Assembly: GCA_903917425.1 (NCBI GenBank) | Contig: CAIXAQ010000779.1 | Span: forward strand, 1 to 7,354 | Origin: an uncultured Bacteroidales bacterium | GTDB lineage: Bacteria > Bacteroidota > Bacteroidia > Bacteroidales > UBA4417 | Direction: 5' to 3' | Length of the DNA stretch: 7,354 nucleotides | Part shown: piece by piece, positions 5,236 to 7,354 of the stretch | Position numbering within the stretch: the stretch's first letter is position 1 | Layout: each line of letters begins with the position of its first letter | Notes under the pieces: generated by a model | Told to the model about the DNA's origin: nothing | Database searches by the model: none | The model's input: the letters and a program-made list of their open reading frames with translations, nothing else | Translations under genes and position numbers: made by a program

Positions 5236-7026
5236 TTATTTCTTTTCAAATTTTACAGGCATATTAAACTTAACAGCAACCGCATCGCCGTTTTGTGTTC
5301 CAGGTAACCACCTTGGCATAAGGTTTATTACGCGCAAAACTTCTTCATCATAATTTTTTCCAAGGCCGCGAAGAATCTTAGCATCAGTAATTGATCCATC
5401 TTCTTTCACAATAAAAGAAACATAGACTGTCCCTTCAATACTTTCAGCAGGAACTCTAAGGTTATTAGCTATAAAACTACTCCTTGCACTTTCTCCTCCC
5501 GGAAAACTTGGCATATCCTCTACAACTGTAAAAATAGCACTCACCTCACTTTTTTGAACGCCTGTTGATTTAGTTTCAACTCTACTGTCAGCTTTTTTAG
5601 TAACGATCAGAATGACGCCATCCTTCCCTTTCTCTCCGTATAGGGTGGTTGCACTTTCGTCTTTTAGTACTGATACAGATTCAATTTTCTCAGGATCCAA
5701 AGATTTAAACGTTTCGTTATCGACATGGACACCGTCGACCAGAACATATGGTGCGGGTTTTATATCATTGTTTTGGTTCTCACCCGGAATAGTTACTGTA
5801 ACCGGACTCAAATCATGTGTCCCTTTGTACATCTGAATTATGACAGCTTTGTTTTCCTGTTTGTATATGTTAATTGATGTGGTATAACCAATATGAGAAA
5901 GAACAAGAGCTATGTTCGGTCCGTCTGCTTTTATTTCAAAAGCACCCTTCTCATCGGATGTTGTCCCGATAGTTGTACCCTGAATAATAATATTGACACC
6001 TTTAATCGGTTTGGAAGTTGATCCGTCAATCACTATGCCTTTTATTGTAATAGAACCTTTCTCCATTACTGAGGTATTCTGCGATGTTAAATTAGCAGGC
6101 AGTAATCTTGTATTAGTTATTTGCTGCGTAAGTGACTGAACCTTTTCGACTACTGGATTCATTATGGGTTCCGGGTTCGAAAAAGCCATAAGTAAAACGG
6201 CTGTCAGCGGAATAAAAAACAGCACTTTAATCTTTGCCAGTGGCGGGGTTTTCATCTTGGTCATCATAACAATTCGTTTTAAAATTAATGATTGATTAAA
6301 TTGGTGAGATATGGTAAACACCGGGCCTCCTAATGCCTGGTTCACCAGCAACGCCTGGTAATTCCCTTTGGATACTCCTTTTTTAAGTACTTCATCATCG
6401 GCCATGTATTCGTGTACTTCTTTCACCGAACGTTCGTACAGCCAAACTATAGGGTTAAACCACTGAACGATGGTTACGATTTCGATAAGGAAAAGATCAA
6501 TAAAATGAAATTGCCTCAGATGTGATTTTTCGTGTTCAAGTATACTTTCGAATGAAGTTTCCTCCATTTTTGAAGCCGGGATAAAAATTTTGCTGAAGTA
6601 GGCAAAAGGAGTTATCTCTTTCTCAACCAAAACAATGGTAAGCTTACCTTTGGTGATGGTCCGCGATATTTTTGAAATCACATGTATATAAAAGGATTGA
6701 TAAACAAGCCTGAAAAGAGTGATTGCCAACCCCGAGAAATAAATCAGAAGCACAATTTCGCGTATTCCCCATGCCGGTTCCGGTTTGCTTACAACCTGGA
6801 CTATAGTTGTCAGGTCAAGACTCATTACCGGGATGCTGGTGGCAACTACTTCTGGCGTAAGGTCAATTTTGATCAGCGGCAATACCAGGGATGCAATTAA
6901 TGAAATAGCAAGTGTTAAACGGTTGAGTCCAAAGTGAGTCGACTTACGCATCAACAGCCAGTAAAACAGGTAGAAAACACTGAGTGCTATGCCCGATTTT
7001 ATAAGGTATTCAACCACGTTATCCAT
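5236..7026 (-). CDS. M56 (BlaR1/MecR1-like) metallopeptidase with plug-like and TonB C-terminal domains
   Basis: Probable membrane-embedded zinc protease that senses a signal and relieves repression by the BlaI-type protein encoded just upstream. The 596-residue protein begins with membrane helices at about 8-26, 36-54 and 89-108. The M56 core has HEKSH (165-169) as the HExxH zinc site and EVHEYMADD (203-211) as the segment with the probable third ligand. Further helices lie near 176-196 and 266-282. The rest would be periplasmic: a carboxypeptidase-regulatory-like beta domain (about 327-398), a segment like the TonB-receptor plug (about 426-478, LVDGVHVD and SVLKDESATTLYG) and a TonB C-terminal domain (about 508-595, MPSFPGGE and MPRWLPGTQNGDAV). 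No penicillin-binding sensor domain of classical BlaR1 is present, so the ligand is unknown. The start ATG overlaps the blaI-like stop by 8 bp. This domain order is known in Bacteroidetes. Confidence 0.9.
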   Translation of the reverse strand: MDNVVEYLIKSGIALSVFYLFYWLLMRKSTHFGLNRLTLAISLIASLVLPLIKIDLTPEVVATSIPVMSLDLTTIVQVVSKPEPAWGIREIVLLIYFSGLAITLFRLVYQSFYIHVISKISRTITKGKLTIVLVEKEITPFAYFSKIFIPASKMEETSFESILEHEKSHLRQFHFIDLFLIEIVTIVQWFNPIVWLYERSVKEVHEYMADDEVLKKGVSKGNYQALLVNQALGGPVFTISHQFNQSLILKRIVMMTKMKTPPLAKIKVLFFIPLTAVLLMAFSNPEPIMNPVVEKVQSLTQQITNTRLLPANLTSQNTSVMEKGSITIKGIVIDGSTSKPIKGVNIIIQGTTIGTTSDEKGAFEIKADGPNIALVLSHIGYTTSINIYKQENKAVIIQMYKGTHDLSPVTVTIPGENQNNDIKPAPYVLVDGVHVDNETFKSLDPEKIESVSVLKDESATTLYGEKGKDGVILIVTKKADSRVETKSTGVQKSEVSAIFTVVEDMPSFPGGESARSSFIANNLRVPAESIEGTVYVSFIVKEDGSITDAKILRGLGKNYDEEVLRVINLMPRWLPGTQNGDAVAVKFNMPVKFEKK

Positions 7027-7354
7027 TGGTTCCGGTATTAGGTTGGTTAAGTTCCTTTTCAGTTAGACGTATAATTTCTTCGAGTTCACTCATGCTCAGG
7101 TTGTTCTCCTGGGCAAAAAATGCAGCCATCTTTGGGAATGAGTTATTGAAATATCCCGACAGGAAGTGATTGAAATACTCGCCTGCGTATTCTTCTTTGC
7201 TGACCAGCGCGAAATACTCATATGTATTCCCATATTGTGTGTGGCTTACAAACTCCTTTTTCTCCAAAACGCGGATCACGGATAAAACAGTAGTGTAAGG
7301 TGGTTTTGGATCAGGAAACTGTTCAAGAACATCTTTAATAAATCCTTTTTCGAG
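7019..7354 (-). CDS. BlaI/MecI-family transcriptional repressor, N-terminus beyond window
   Basis: Winged-helix repressor of the BlaI/MecI/CopY family, which binds DNA as a dimer and is inactivated through its partner M56 protease. The visible 111 residues are open to the right edge, and the GTG at 7279 is an internal codon rather than the start. The first visible stretch LEKGFIKDVLEQFPDPKPPY leads into TTVLSVIRVLEKKEFV (21-36), the recognition helix and wing of the family. EYFALVSKEEY (46-56) and the helical C-terminal half (about 57-102) form the dimerisation region. Compared with the usual length of about 120-130, roughly 15-20 N-terminal residues are missing. The stop TAA at 7019-7021 overlaps the M56 start (ATGGATAA), indicating coupled translation. 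The promoter and operator lie outside the window. Confidence 0.9.
   Translation of the reverse strand, partial: LEKGFIKDVLEQFPDPKPPYTTVLSVIRVLEKKEFVSHTQYGNTYEYFALVSKEEYAGEYFNHFLSGYFNNSFPKMAAFFAQENNLSMSELEEIIRLTEKELNQPNTGTNG

Noticed and set aside
7019..7279. Complete 86-residue gene starting at GTG 7279
   Set aside because: The frame stays open to the window edge, and the upstream residues match the conserved PPYTTV region of BlaI-type repressors, so the gene is partial.

Overview
The window looks like a piece of a Bacteroidota (Bacteroidetes) chromosome, most likely class Bacteroidia. Three things point there. purH lies directly upstream of mreB-mreC-mreD, an order familiar from this phylum. 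A BlaI-type repressor is paired with an M56 metallopeptidase that ends in a receptor-plug-like segment and a TonB C-terminal domain. Ribosome binding sites are weak and the intergenic DNA is AT-rich. I cannot name the genus.

Layout. Bases 1-360 contain no convincing gene. They hold a degenerate 15-bp tandem array built from the word GTTTCAGG, followed by a 63-bp-period direct repeat built from its reverse complement. Bases 361-559 are the purH leader. On the + strand follow purH (560-2086, last two steps of IMP synthesis), mreB (2262-3284), mreC (3417-4256) and mreD (4249-4764), the cell-shape module. The purH-mreB spacer carries a G-rich GGGTGA-type array with quadruplex potential and then a small palindrome. 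The mreB-mreC spacer carries a third, unrelated family (GTGCCG/CGGCAC) that can fold into a hairpin.

After mreD, where mrdA (PBP2) and rodA are usually found in this phylum, there is instead a decayed 3' fragment of polA (about 4813-5234). It has a frameshift, an in-frame TAA and a lost native stop. It converges on a minus-strand pair: a 596-residue M56/BlaR1-like sensor protease fused to TonB-type domains (7026-5236), and upstream of it a BlaI-family repressor (7354-7019) that runs off the right edge. A hairpin with a 7-T tract on the minus strand (5183-5216) is the probable terminator of that pair.

How the genes work together. MreB, MreC and MreD form the inner-membrane scaffold that guides lateral wall synthesis; their usual enzymatic partners RodA and PBP2 must be encoded elsewhere if present. 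The BlaI and M56 genes should form a signal-responsive repressor/protease pair of the BlaI-BlaR1 type; their operator and N-terminal repressor sequence lie outside the window. The core genes are ordinary. The unusual material is in the spacers, each with its own degenerate repeat family, and in the polA remnant at what looks like a rearrangement breakpoint.
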